45,522 nt of DNA from an uncultured Acidobacteriota bacterium (GTDB lineage: Bacteria > Acidobacteriota > Vicinamibacteria > Vicinamibacterales > CAVVIG01): contig CADEDC010000050.1 of assembly GCA_902825985.1 (NCBI GenBank), positions 1 through 45,522 on the forward strand. The letters run 5' to 3'. The notes beneath the pieces are model-generated. The model saw nothing but the letters and a program-made list of their open reading frames with translations. It ran no database searches and was not told the origin of the DNA. Every line of letters starts with the position of its first letter. Position 1 is the first letter of the stretch. The position numbers and the translations under genes were made by a program. Of this stretch, positions 1 to 7,763 are shown piece by piece.

Positions 1-77
1 TGGTGGGCGCTATAGGACTCGAACCTATGACCTCGTGCGTGTGAAGCACGCGCTCTAACCAACTGAGCTAAGCGCCC
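1..77 (-). tRNA. tRNA-Val (anticodon CAC)
   Basis: Read on the minus strand this folds as a complete cloverleaf: a 7-bp acceptor stem (GGGCGCT with AGCGCCC), a D-loop with AGCTCAGTTGGTTAGAGC, an anticodon arm with loop TTCACAC, and a T-arm with GGTTCGAGTCC. The discriminator A and the CCA end are encoded. The anticodon is CAC, which reads the valine codon GUG. Only the start of the window lies beyond its 3' end. Confidence 0.95.
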
Positions 78-191
78 CAATGAAGGGGGATCGCCCTGCG
101 GCGACGAACCCCTAGTGTAATGCATCCGCTCGGACCGAGGCAACGCGCCTCGCGCGCTCGCCGGGAGGACGTGTCCTCGAGCCGCCGGCGG

Positions 192-1031
192 TCAGCGCCG
201 CGACTCCGGGATGCGCCGCTCGTGCGCGCCGTCGTACTGATGTCGCGAAACGTCGATCTGACGCATCGCCTTCTCGCGCGTCCGCTCCTCGTGTGCGTGC
301 GCGATCAACCCCGGGAGCCGGGAGATCAGGAAGATCGCGTTGCCGAGCTCCCCGGCGAACCCCAGGTCGGCGCAGATTGCCGCAATCGCGCCATCGACGT
401 TCACCGGGATCGGACCGATCTCCGGCTGGCGCGCCGCCAGGCCGACTTCGACGGCCCGAATCATCTGGACGTGCTCGCCATCGAGATCGAGCTCGAGCGC
501 CAGCTGGAAGAGGCGCGCGGCCCGGGGATCGCGGGTGTGCCAGCGGTGGCCGAAGCCGGGTGGCGTCTGGCCGCCGCGCACGCAGTCGTCGACCAGCTGG
601 TCGGCGGCCGCCGGCAACGACCGGCCGTCCCGCACCAGCCCCAGGCCCAGTTGCAGAAAGCGCATGCACGACTCGACGTCGCCGCCGTGATGGGGACCGA
701 ACGCCAGAACGCCGGCCGCGACGCTGTCCTTCAGTGGCGCGCCGGAGGTCGCGACCGTGCGGGCGGCGAGCGTCGACGGAGGCGTCACGCCATGATCAAT
801 CGTCGAGATCAGCACCGCGTTCAGCATCCGGCCGATCGCCGGCGTCGGCAGCTCGCCCATGAGCAGCAGGTAGACGGCATCCGCGAACGACAGCCGCCCC
901 ATCATCTCGTCGATCGCGTAGCCGCGGACCAGGATCGCATTCGGCTGGATGGACGTGATCGCTGTCTGCCAGCGGTCGCTCGTCGTACGCGGATGGGCGC
1001 GTCGTTCGACCGTCGGAATCGGTTCGGACAT
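192..1031 (-). CDS. Short citrate-synthase-fold enzyme, citryl-CoA lyase-like
   Basis: A 279-residue protein of the citrate synthase superfamily. The three catalytic positions of the family are recognisable: His80 (DHG) or His114/115 (GPHHGG), His162 (GFGHRWHTRDPRA) and Asp213 (PVNVDG). The C-terminal ISRLPGLIAHAHEER block is also typical. It is far shorter than housekeeping citrate synthase (about 380-430 residues) and lacks the N-terminal region, like citryl-CoA lyases, which split citryl-CoA to acetyl-CoA and oxaloacetate. A condensing activity (citrate or methylcitrate synthesis) remains possible. The ATG has a good AGGGAGG site 6 nt upstream. It lies 30 nt behind upp on the same strand and is probably cotranscribed with it. 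The fold is certain, the reaction is not. Confidence 0.8.
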   Translation of the reverse strand: MSEPIPTVERRAHPRTTSDRWQTAITSIQPNAILVRGYAIDEMMGRLSFADAVYLLLMGELPTPAIGRMLNAVLISTIDHGVTPPSTLAARTVATSGAPLKDSVAAGVLAFGPHHGGDVESCMRFLQLGLGLVRDGRSLPAAADQLVDDCVRGGQTPPGFGHRWHTRDPRAARLFQLALELDLDGEHVQMIRAVEVGLAARQPEIGPIPVNVDGAIAAICADLGFAGELGNAIFLISRLPGLIAHAHEERTREKAMRQIDVSRHQYDGAHERRIPESRR

Positions 1032-1061
1032 GGTCGCCTCCCTTGAAAAGGAGCCGGGACG

Positions 1062-1685
1062 CTAGGTCGTGCCGTAGAGGCGGTCGCCGAAATCGCCGAG
1101 CCCGGGCACGATGAACTTGTGTGCGTTGAGACCGTGGTCGACGACCGGCGTGAAGATGTGGATGTTGGGGAAGCGCGCTTCGAGCGCCGACACGCCCTCG
1201 GGGGCGGCGACGATACACACGACGTGGACGTGACGGGCGCCGGCATCGTGCAGCAGCTCGAGCGCGGCGATCGCGCTGCCGCCGGTGGCCAGCATCGGAT
1301 CGATCATCAGCACGAAGCTGCGCTCCAGCTTCGCCGGGAACTTGGCGTAGTACTGCGACGCGACGGCCGTGACCTCGTCGCGCTGCAGGCCGATGTGGCC
1401 GACGCGCGCCTGTGGCGCCAGCGTCAGAATCGCATCGAGCATCCCGAGTCCCGCCCGCAGCACCGGGACGACGACGATGTCGCCGGAGACGCGGCGGCCG
1501 GTGGCCGGTCCAATCGGCGTCTCTACCGTCGCGGTGACCGACGGGACATCGCGCATGGCTTCGGCGGCCAGCAGTGTCGTGATACGGGCAGCCGCCTGAC
1601 GGAAGGCGGCCGCCGGCGTGGTCTTGTCCCGCAGTTCGAGCAGCGCCTCGTGCACCAGCGGGTGATCGACGAGATGGACCGGCAC
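1062..1685 (-). CDS. upp: Uracil phosphoribosyltransferase
   Basis: A 207-residue cytoplasmic enzyme converting uracil and PRPP to UMP in pyrimidine salvage. Family signatures are complete: RRVSGDIVVVPVLRAGLGM near the middle, the PRPP loop MIDPMLATGGSA, and the uracil-binding C-terminus DHGLNAHKFIVPGLGDFGDRLYGT. Length matches the family. The start is GTG at 1685, only 8 nt behind a TATAGT hexamer and preceded by GAGGGG just 2 nt from the codon, so initiation may be on a nearly leaderless mRNA. It is divergent from the amidohydrolase gene, with only 28 nt between the two starts, and upstream of the citrate-synthase-fold gene. Confidence 0.95.
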   Translation of the reverse strand: MPVHLVDHPLVHEALLELRDKTTPAAAFRQAAARITTLLAAEAMRDVPSVTATVETPIGPATGRRVSGDIVVVPVLRAGLGMLDAILTLAPQARVGHIGLQRDEVTAVASQYYAKFPAKLERSFVLMIDPMLATGGSAIAALELLHDAGARHVHVVCIVAAPEGVSALEARFPNIHIFTPVVDHGLNAHKFIVPGLGDFGDRLYGTT

Positions 1686-1693
1686 TGCCCCTC

Positions 1694-1703
1694 ACTATAC
1701 AAT
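1694..1703. promoter_or_regulatory. Back-to-back overlapping -10 elements, upp / amidohydrolase
   Basis: The 28-nt gap between two divergent start codons contains ACTATACAAT. Read on the plus strand it gives TATACA or TACAAT, 10-12 nt before ATG 1714. Read on the minus strand it gives TATAGT, 8 nt before GTG 1685. Both would place transcription starts within a few nucleotides of the start codons. I see no convincing -35 hexamer for either direction. The two promoters would compete for the same DNA. Confidence 0.5.
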
Positions 1704-1713
1704 TTCTGCCGAC

Positions 1714-3111
1714 ATGCGCGCACATGCGATCGTGCTGACGCTGCTCACGCTGTTCGGCGCCGCGTGTCAGCCCGCCCGTCCCACCGCCGCCCTCGTCGTC
1801 CTCGGCCAGCACGTCGTCACCGAGAACCCGGCCGGCGACGTCCTGTCGCCCGGTGCGATTGCGATTGGCGGCGCCGACGGCGACACCATCCTCGCCCTCG
1901 GGACGCCGGAGGACATCCTGGCGCGCTACTCGGCGCGCGAGGTGCTCGATGCATCGAACCAGATTGTCCTGCCCGGCTTGATCAATACCCACACCCATGC
2001 CCCGATGGTCATGTATCGCGGCCTGGCCGACGACCTGGCGCTGATGGAGTGGCTGAACACGTACATCTTTCCGGCGGAGGCCAAGACCGTCTCGCCCGAG
2101 ATGGTCCGCATCGGCACGCGGCTCGCGGTGCTCGAGATGATCGAGTCGGGTACCACCGCCTACGCCGACATGTATTACTTCGAGGAGGAGATCGCGAAGG
2201 CGACCCGGGCGGCCGGACTGCGCGGCGTGCTGGGCCAGACGATCATCCAGTTTCCGGTGGCCGACGCCAGGACGCCGGCGGACGGGCTGGCGCGCGCCGA
2301 GGCGTTCATCCAGGCGTTCAAGGGCGACAGCCTGATCGTGCCGGCGGTGGCGCCGCATGCCATGTACACGCTGCCGGCCGATGTCCTGAAAGCGGCTGCC
2401 GCGCTGGGGCGGAAGTACGACGTGCCGGTCCTGATTCACCTCGCCGAGACCGAGGACGAACGGCGCCAGTCCCTGGACGCGCATCGATTGACGCCGGCCG
2501 GCTATCTCGAATCACTCGGGTTCTGGGGCCCCCGGACGCTGGCGGCGCACGGGGTCTGGGTCGACGACACCGACATGGCGATCCTGGCGCGACACCGCAT
2601 CGCCGTCTCGCACAATCCGGAGAGCAACATGAAGCTCGCGAGCGGCACCGCCCCGGTGACGCAATACCTGGCCGCCGGCGTCACCGTGAGCCTTGGGACC
2701 GACGGCGCCGCGAGCAACAACGACCTCGACATGTTCGAAGCGATGCGCCAGGCGGCCATGCTCGCGAAGCACGCAACGCGAGACCCGACCGCAGTGCCGG
2801 CGCCGCGCGCCCTGGCGATGGCCACCATCGCGGGTGCGACATCTCTCGGACTCGAGCGGCTGATTGGATCGCTGGAGGTCGGCAAGAAGGCCGACCTGAT
2901 CACCGTCGGCCTCGACGGTGCGCGGTCGACGCCGGTGTACGACCCGATTTCACATCTCGTCTACGTGGCGCGTGGTACCGATGTTCGCTCGACCGTGGTC
3001 AACGGCCGGATCCTGATGCTCAACCGGCGGACGCTCACGCTCGACCGTGCGTCGGTCATCGCCGACGCCACCCGGCTCGCCGCCGACGTTCGCGCGGCGG
3101 TGGGTCGCTAG
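1714..3111 (+). CDS. Exported amidohydrolase, MtaD/adenosine-type deaminase family
   Basis: A 465-residue metal-dependent hydrolase of the amidohydrolase superfamily, closest in motif to 5'-methylthioadenosine/S-adenosylhomocysteine deaminases. Metal and active-site motifs: NTHTHAPM (His93, His95), HAMYTLP, the HLAETEDE block and LGTDGAASNN with the metal Asp. Unusually it starts with a hydrophobic signal ending in FGAAC, which looks like a lipoprotein or secreted-protein signal, so it probably acts in the periplasm. Substrate is uncertain: a deaminated purine nucleoside would fit the neighbours upp, hpt, rpiB and deoC. Start ATG lies 10-12 nt after a -10-like hexamer and has no Shine-Dalgarno. 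Its stop nearly abuts the hpt stop on the other strand. Confidence 0.85.
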   Translation: MRAHAIVLTLLTLFGAACQPARPTAALVVLGQHVVTENPAGDVLSPGAIAIGGADGDTILALGTPEDILARYSAREVLDASNQIVLPGLINTHTHAPMVMYRGLADDLALMEWLNTYIFPAEAKTVSPEMVRIGTRLAVLEMIESGTTAYADMYYFEEEIAKATRAAGLRGVLGQTIIQFPVADARTPADGLARAEAFIQAFKGDSLIVPAVAPHAMYTLPADVLKAAAALGRKYDVPVLIHLAETEDERRQSLDAHRLTPAGYLESLGFWGPRTLAAHGVWVDDTDMAILARHRIAVSHNPESNMKLASGTAPVTQYLAAGVTVSLGTDGAASNNDLDMFEAMRQAAMLAKHATRDPTAVPAPRALAMATIAGATSLGLERLIGSLEVGKKADLITVGLDGARSTPVYDPISHLVYVARGTDVRSTVVNGRILMLNRRTLTLDRASVIADATRLAADVRAAVGR

Positions 3112-3115
3112 CCGG

Positions 3116-3643
3116 CTACGCCGGGCCGACGACGGCGATGTGGGGGAGGTTCCGGTATTGTTCCGCGTAGTCCAGCCCGTAGCCGACGACGAAGCGATCC
3201 TCCACGGTGAAGCCGATGTACTCGACCGGCACCTCCACCTGACGCCGCGACGGCTTGCTGAGCAGGCAGGCGGTCCGCAGAGTGCGCGGGTTGCGGGCCT
3301 TCAGGATTTCCTTCAGGTACGACAGGGTGATGCCAGTGTCGACGATGTCTTCGACGATGACGACGTCCTTGCCGTCGAGGGCATAGTCAAGGTCCTTCAG
3401 CATCCGGACTTCGCCAGAACTCGTCGTCCCCTTCGCGTAGCTGGAGACTGCGATGAAGTCGAGCGACACCTTGCCCTCCAGCGATCGCACGAGGTCGGCC
3501 ATGAAGATGAAGGCGCCCTTCAGCACGGCAATCAGGTGAACGCCATCCGGAAAGTCACGGTGGATGCCGGCGGCGAGTTCGGCCACGCGGCGCTGGATGG
3601 CATCGGCTGGGATCAGGACTTCGACGGGACGCAGGTCGGCCAT
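3116..3643 (-). CDS. hpt: Hypoxanthine phosphoribosyltransferase
   Basis: A 175-residue purine salvage enzyme (hypoxanthine or guanine plus PRPP to IMP or GMP). Motifs: LIAVLKGAFIFMADL, the PRPP-binding VVIVEDIVDTGITL, and the C-terminal YIGFTVEDRFVVGYGLDYAEQYRNLPHI. Length and order are typical. I start it at ATG 3643 (MADLRPVEVL), not at the TTG 15 nt upstream, because the upstream codons coincide with a TATTAT -10 hexamer that ends 6 nt before the ATG. This makes a leaderless transcript likely. Its stop codon and the stop of the convergent amidohydrolase gene together form the palindrome TAGCCGGCTA (3109-3118). Confidence 0.95.
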   Translation of the reverse strand: MADLRPVEVLIPADAIQRRVAELAAGIHRDFPDGVHLIAVLKGAFIFMADLVRSLEGKVSLDFIAVSSYAKGTTSSGEVRMLKDLDYALDGKDVVIVEDIVDTGITLSYLKEILKARNPRTLRTACLLSKPSRRQVEVPVEYIGFTVEDRFVVGYGLDYAEQYRNLPHIAVVGPA

Positions 3644-3649
3644 GGAGAG

Positions 3650-3655
3650 ATAATA
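3650..3655 (-). promoter_or_regulatory. -10 element of hpt (leaderless start)
   Basis: TATTAT on the minus strand, followed by six bases (CTCTCC) and the hpt ATG at 3643. This spacing puts the expected transcription start at the A of the ATG. No -35 match is visible. Confidence 0.5.
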
Positions 3656-3737
3656 CAAGGCTCGGGGCCGGCGTCGCCCCGCCGCCCGGGAGCGATCGCG
3701 CCAGGGACGCCAGAGACGGCAGGACTATAGAGACGCG

Positions 3738-3761
3738 CGGACGCCCGGACGCCAGGACGCC
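3738..3761. repeat. Three tandem 8-mers, (C/A)GGACGCC
   Basis: CGGACGCC, CGGACGCC and AGGACGCC follow each other without a gap, with a decayed fourth copy after them. They lie between the -10-like TATAGA (3726-3731) and the rpiB start in the presumed 5' UTR. No function can be read from the sequence; replication slippage is the simple explanation. Confidence 0.6.
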
Positions 3762-3783
3762 GGGACTGGACGCAGAGGACGCG

Positions 3784-4434
3784 ATGGCCAAACGCTTCGA
3801 CATCATCACGGAGACCGACGCCCGGACGCTCGACCGCGGCGAGACGGTGACGCTCTCCCGGTTCGGTCATGTCACGCCGCTGGCGGCCGATACGCTGCGT
3901 GAACGCCGGATCACCGTCGCGCGCGACGGCGGGGTGGCCGAGGACGACGCCTCCCTGGTGCCGCGAGCCGACATCCGGACGGTCGCGATGGCCAGCGACC
4001 ACACCGGTGTCACCCTCCGCCAGGCGCTGGTGCTCGCCCTGCGCCAGCGCGGGTTGGCGGTCCACGATCAGGGTACGCACGGCCGCGAGCCGGTGGACTA
4101 CCCGGACGTCGCCGCCGGCGTGGCACTGGCGGTGGCGCGCGGCGAGGCGGACGCCGGCATCGTCATCGACGGTGCCGGCATCGGGTCGGCCATCGCGGCG
4201 AACAAAGTGCCGGGCATTCGCGCCGTGATGGCGATGACGCCGACCGTCGCCCGCTACTCACGGGAACACAACGGCGCCAACGTCCTCACGCTCGGTGCGA
4301 CGCTGGTCAGTGAGGCCGAGGCGCGTGAGATCGTCACGACATGGCTGACGACGCCGATGCGCGAGCCGCGCTACATCCGTCGCCTGGCGAAGCTGCGCGA
4401 CCTCGAACGGCGGGCTGCCGATGCCGGACGCTAG
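3784..4434 (+). CDS. rpiB: RpiB/LacA-family sugar-phosphate isomerase with N-terminal extension
   Basis: A 216-residue protein. Residues about 60-190 are an RpiB domain ([56 protein letters not shown]), expected to interconvert ribose-5-P and ribulose-5-P. The position of the E. coli catalytic Cys is Asp129 (IDGAGIG); Cys is also absent from some other RpiB proteins such as the mycobacterial type. The first 55 residues are extra and contain ITETDAR...[14 protein letters not shown], resembling the ITEADVR...TPLARDLAKERGI module of microcompartment-associated enzymes. SD AGAGGA lies 6 nt before the ATG. deoC follows 28 nt downstream, presumably in one transcript. Confidence 0.88.
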   Translation: MAKRFDIITETDARTLDRGETVTLSRFGHVTPLAADTLRERRITVARDGGVAEDDASLVPRADIRTVAMASDHTGVTLRQALVLALRQRGLAVHDQGTHGREPVDYPDVAAGVALAVARGEADAGIVIDGAGIGSAIAANKVPGIRAVMAMTPTVARYSREHNGANVLTLGATLVSEAEAREIVTTWLTTPMREPRYIRRLAKLRDLERRAADAGR

Positions 4435-4462
4435 CCTGCCACACCGGAAGGGGACGGGAGAG

Positions 4463-5308
4463 ATGACGCGCGACGACGTGCAGCGGTTGATTGACATCAT
4501 CGTCCAGGAGATGACGATGGCGGCAGTCGTGCCAGCCGGCGGGCGCTGCGGCTGCCACGCGGTGGCGCATGACTGCTGTCCCGATCGTCTGCGCGGCGTC
4601 GTCGACGCCGGCGCGACGCGCGTCGGCGTGCATGCCGCCGGCGGGGCGCCGGACGGCATCGCGCAGCTCATCGATCACACCCTGCTGAAACCCGACGCGC
4701 GGCGCCAGGACATCGAGGAACTGTGTCGGGAGGCGGCGCACTACCGGTTCGCCACGGTCTGCGTGAACCCGTGCTGGGTGGCCCTGTGCGCCCGTCTGCT
4801 GGCCGGCACCAGCGTGCTGGTCTGCTCGGTCGTCGGCTTTCCACTGGGCGCCACGACCGCCGATGTCAAAGGCTACGAGACCCGGCGAGCGATCTTCGAC
4901 GGTGCGAAGGAGATCGACACCGTCATCAATGTCGGGGCGCTGAAATCTGGCGATCTGGTGACGGTGCAGCGCGACATCGAAGCGATTGTCGTGCCGTGTC
5001 GTGATGGCGGCGCGCTGAGCAAGGTGATCATCGAGGCGGCGCTGTTGACCGACGACGAGAAGGTCACGGCGTGCACGCTGGCCAAGGCGGCGGGTGCCGA
5101 CTACGTGAAGACGTCCACCGGTTTCGGACCGGGCGGGGCGACTGCCGCAGACGTCGCCTTGATGCGTCGGGTGGTGGGTGCCGACATGGGCGTCAAGGCC
5201 GCCGGTGGGGTCCGCGATCTGGAGGCGCTGCAAGCGATGGTCGCCGCCGGCGCCAGCCGAGTCGGCGCGAGCGCCGGCGTCAAGATCGTCCAGCAGTCCC
5301 GCGGTTGA
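4463..5308 (+). CDS. deoC: Deoxyribose-phosphate aldolase with Cys-rich N-terminal extension
   Basis: 281 residues. The aldolase domain runs from [10 protein letters not shown] (about 71) to the end and keeps all key residues: Asp152 ([14 protein letters not shown]), Schiff-base Lys216 ([14 protein letters not shown]) and Lys245 ([10 protein letters not shown]). It cleaves deoxyribose-5-P to glyceraldehyde-3-P and acetaldehyde. Ahead of it are about 70 extra residues: an amphipathic helix ([14 protein letters not shown]), a Cys/His cluster (C29, C31, H32, H36, C38, C39) and [16 protein letters not shown]. The helix resembles encapsulation peptides of microcompartment cargo; the Cys cluster looks able to bind a metal. 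Start chosen at ATG 4463 with SD GGGAG; an in-frame ATG at 4421 overlapping rpiB is the alternative. Confidence 0.92.
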   Translation: MTRDDVQRLIDIIVQEMTMAAVVPAGGRCGCHAVAHDCCPDRLRGVVDAGATRVGVHAAGGAPDGIAQLIDHTLLKPDARRQDIEELCREAAHYRFATVCVNPCWVALCARLLAGTSVLVCSVVGFPLGATTADVKGYETRRAIFDGAKEIDTVINVGALKSGDLVTVQRDIEAIVVPCRDGGALSKVIIEAALLTDDEKVTACTLAKAAGADYVKTSTGFGPGGATAADVALMRRVVGADMGVKAAGGVRDLEALQAMVAAGASRVGASAGVKIVQQSRG

Positions 5309-5458
5309 TCGGCGCGAAGCCGGTCCCTGCGTAGTCCAGAGCTGGTTGGCGGCGCATCGCTGAGGGCGAGTCGGTGGGTGCGGCGGGCGTCCGCTACGCT
5401 AACATGCGAAGGTCGGGCGCCGTGACCGGCACGGCCGTGGACAAAAAGGGGAGTGTGA

Positions 5459-5770
5459 GTGGCTGAACTCAGTCGTCAGGAGATGCACCGTCTGGCGCGT
5501 CTGGGCGCACAGGCGCGTCTCGAGGAAATTCGTCGCGAGGAATCCGCAATCCGCAAGGCCTTCCCCGAGCTGTTCGACAAGGCGACGCGTCCGCTGCGGA
5601 CGACGGCGGCAGGTGGCGCCGTGGCCGCAGTCGACCCGGGTGACGGCGGCGACGCCACCGCCGTTCGGCGCCGGCGCCGCCGCAGCCACATGTCGGCGGC
5701 GATGCGGAAGGCCGTGTCCGAGCGCATGAAGAAGTACTGGGCGGAACGGCGGAAGAGCAGCAAGAAGTAG
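5459..5770 (+). CDS. Small basic protein, unknown function
   Basis: A 103-residue protein I cannot assign to a named family. The N-terminal 45 residues form a charged, probably helical segment (MAELSRQEMHRLARLGAQARLEEI, AIRKAFPELF). A low-complexity Ala/Gly/Thr linker follows, then a very basic tail with RRRRRR and MSAAMRKAVSERMKKYWAERRKSSKK. The KxxSExMKKYWAxRR pattern resembles short DNA-binding helices found in nuclease-associated modules, so nucleic-acid binding is likely. Start is GTG with SD AAGGGGA. A 20-codon ORF (5404-5466) overlaps this start and could couple its translation. Codon use matches the neighbours. Confidence 0.65.
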   Translation: MAELSRQEMHRLARLGAQARLEEIRREESAIRKAFPELFDKATRPLRTTAAGGAVAAVDPGDGGDATAVRRRRRRSHMSAAMRKAVSERMKKYWAERRKSSKK

Positions 5771-5961
5771 CCGGTGCCGTCGCCGAGGTGACGGTCGGCG
5801 GGCGTCGACGGTCCCACCATCGAGTCGCGGCAGGCTGACCATCACAGCGCGTGCTTCGTGTGCCGTCCGCCCGCGCGGGAGGCGAGCTGGCGCGTCGCCA
5901 GCCCTCCTTGCCCGCCATCCGCGTCATACCACCGAACAGCATGAGCCGCGCGCGCCGGCCC

Positions 5962-5988
5962 CCGGTGGGGCGCAACGCCCCGCACCGG
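5962..5988. terminator. GC-rich hairpin between convergent genes
   Basis: CCGGTG-GGGCG, loop CAA, CGCCC-cg-CACCGG: an 11-bp stem with a 2-nt bulge. It sits between the stop of the small basic protein (plus) and the stop of amt (minus). There is no T-tract in either direction, so it is at best a non-canonical terminator. A second perfect stem, GACGGC-GAGC-GCCGTC, follows at 6001-6016. The rest of the 271-nt gap shows nothing. Confidence 0.35.
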
Positions 5989-6041
5989 ACGCGCTTCCGG
6001 GACGGCGAGCGCCGTCGCCGGCCGGGTGCGCGGCGTCCGAC

Positions 6042-7427
6042 TCACACCTGCAGCGTATTGAATCCCGAATACGCCGACTGACCGTGCTCGCCGAAGTCGA
6101 GGCCTTCTTCTTCTTCTTCCTTGCTGACCCTGAGGCCGACGACGGCCTTGATGGCGAACCAGAAGATGGCCGAGAGTACCAGGGTGTAGACGCCAACCGC
6201 CGCGATGCCCTCGAGCTGTGCGATGAGGAGCGTCATGCCGCCGCCGTTGAACAGGCCGTTGCCGGTCGCGGCACCGGTGATCTTGTCGACCGCGAAGAGC
6301 CCGACGCAGAGCGTGCCGAAGGTGCCGTTGAAGAGATGCACCGGGATGGCGCCGACCGGGTCGTCGATCTTCAGGGCGTCGAGCAGCTTGACGGCGCCCA
6401 CGACGATGAGGCCCGCCAGCAGGCCGATGATCAACGAGGCATTGACGGTCACGAACGCGCACGGGGCCGTGATGGCCACCAGGCCGGCAAGACAGCCGTT
6501 GACCGACATGCCGAGGTCGGGCTTGCCGTCCCATAGCCAGTTCAGAGTGGTCGCCGACAGCAGGCCCATGAACGCGGCGCTGTTCGTCGTCATGAACACG
6601 TGCGAGATGGCGGCCGGATCCGCGGTCATTGTCGACCCTGGATTGAATCCGAACCATCCGAGCCAGAGCACGAGGCAGCCAATGAAGCCGGATGTCATGC
6701 TGTGCGGAAGAATCGGGTTGACCGTGCCGTTCGGGCTGTACTTGCCGAGCCGCGGGCCGAGGATGAGCGTGCCGGTGAGCGCTGCCCAGCCGCCGACGCT
6801 GTGAACGACCGTCGAGCCAGCGAAGTCCCAGAAGCCGGCACCCGCCAGCCAGCCGCCGCCCCAGATCCAGTGGCCGGTGACCGGGTAGACGAACGCGACC
6901 AGAAGGAAGGAGAAGATGATGAACGAGACGTACTTGATGCGTTCCGCCACGGCACCCGACACGATGGTGGCGGCGGTGCCGGCGAACACCAGCTGGAAGA
7001 AGAATTTCGCCAGGAGCGGGATCCCGGTCCAGGCGATCGCGGTGTAGGCGCCGCTGTACGCGTCCCCGGTTGCCGGGCTGTTGTCGGTGCCGCCGAGCAT
7101 CAGCAGGCCTTCGGTGCCGAGCCAGCCGCTGCCGTTCCCGAACATCAGGCCCCAGCCGAACAGATAGAACGCCAGACAGGAGATGGCGAACACCACGAAG
7201 TTCTTGGACAGGATGTTGACGGTGTTCTTGGCCCGGCAGAAGCCGGACTCCACGAGGCCGAAGCCGAGGTTCATGAAGAACACGAGCGAGGCCGTGATGA
7301 GGACCCAGATCGTGTCGATCGCCACCGTCAGTTCTTCCGCGGTCTTCGCGTCGGCGTTGGTCGATACGCCTAGGAGGACCAGAGTGAGTAGCGCAAGCCA
7401 GCGACCACGCGGTCTGAGCAAAGTCAT
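6042..7427 (-). CDS. amt: Ammonium transporter Amt
   Basis: 461 residues with a cleavable signal (LALLTLVLLGVSTNADA) and eleven predicted membrane segments in the Amt/Mep/Rh order. Typical signatures: FFMNLGFGLVESGFCRAKNTVNI near residue 55, DFAGSTVVHSVGGWAALTG around 200, the WLGWFGFNPGST block, and the pore-lining His region near ITAPCAFV. It conducts ammonium across the inner membrane. The C-terminal tail (RVSKEEEEEGLDFGEHGQSAY) is the usual cytoplasmic regulatory tail contacting GlnK, but no glnK is adjacent here. SD AGGAGAT lies 4 nt before the ATG. A strong sigma-54 promoter lies 78 nt upstream, pointing to nitrogen control. Confidence 0.97.
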   Translation of the reverse strand: MTLLRPRGRWLALLTLVLLGVSTNADAKTAEELTVAIDTIWVLITASLVFFMNLGFGLVESGFCRAKNTVNILSKNFVVFAISCLAFYLFGWGLMFGNGSGWLGTEGLLMLGGTDNSPATGDAYSGAYTAIAWTGIPLLAKFFFQLVFAGTAATIVSGAVAERIKYVSFIIFSFLLVAFVYPVTGHWIWGGGWLAGAGFWDFAGSTVVHSVGGWAALTGTLILGPRLGKYSPNGTVNPILPHSMTSGFIGCLVLWLGWFGFNPGSTMTADPAAISHVFMTTNSAAFMGLLSATTLNWLWDGKPDLGMSVNGCLAGLVAITAPCAFVTVNASLIIGLLAGLIVVGAVKLLDALKIDDPVGAIPVHLFNGTFGTLCVGLFAVDKITGAATGNGLFNGGGMTLLIAQLEGIAAVGVYTLVLSAIFWFAIKAVVGLRVSKEEEEEGLDFGEHGQSAYSGFNTLQV

Positions 7428-7763
7428 GTCATCTCCTGGATAGTCGAACGGGCCCTACGTGCGTCGCAGCGCACAGCACGTCGACACGGTGTGCCCACCT
7501 CAAGAGCAAACAGCGCGCCACAGGTGTGGCCTATCGCAGGAGAGGAATTCGGCCGAATACGCAGCGATCGCCGCGCGCCCGACGTCTGACGCCGGCGCCA
7601 GCAGCCACAATAATGCGGGAATGCCGGGTCGACCCTACAAGTATGTGCGGTTGCGCGTGGGCGGGCTGTCGGCGCACGGACACAGGACGACGCGACTGTC
7701 GCCCTGTACCCGCGAGAACGTCAAAAATGTAGAGATGAGGGAGATGCCATGCCCGCGCACCGC
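7428..7763. other. Intergenic region upstream of amt
   Basis: 336 nt without a convincing gene. It holds the sigma-54 promoter described separately and, in the presumed amt leader, a short inverted repeat (GTGCG...CGCAC near 7458-7473). The ORFs crossing it have no family resemblance and no ribosome binding site. Nothing else is recognisable. Confidence 0.6.
7505..7520 (-). promoter_or_regulatory. Sigma-54 (-24/-12) promoter of amt
   Basis: The minus strand reads TGGCGCG-CTGT-TTGCT, against the consensus TGGCACG-N4-TTGCA/T. The invariant GG and GC are present with correct spacing. The predicted start is near 7494, leaving a leader of about 67 nt before the amt ATG. It lies in intergenic DNA, oriented towards amt, which is a classic RpoN/NtrC target. 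Confidence 0.75.

Noticed and set aside
796-2484. 562-codon open frame on the minus strand
   Set aside because: It runs antisense to or out of frame with upp, the amidohydrolase and the citrate-synthase-fold gene, all of which have clear family motifs. It is an artefact of high GC content.
3738-3783. Tandem GGACGCC units as a CRISPR-like or regulatory array
   Set aside because: Units are 8 nt without spacers and decay quickly; a simple slippage repeat is sufficient.
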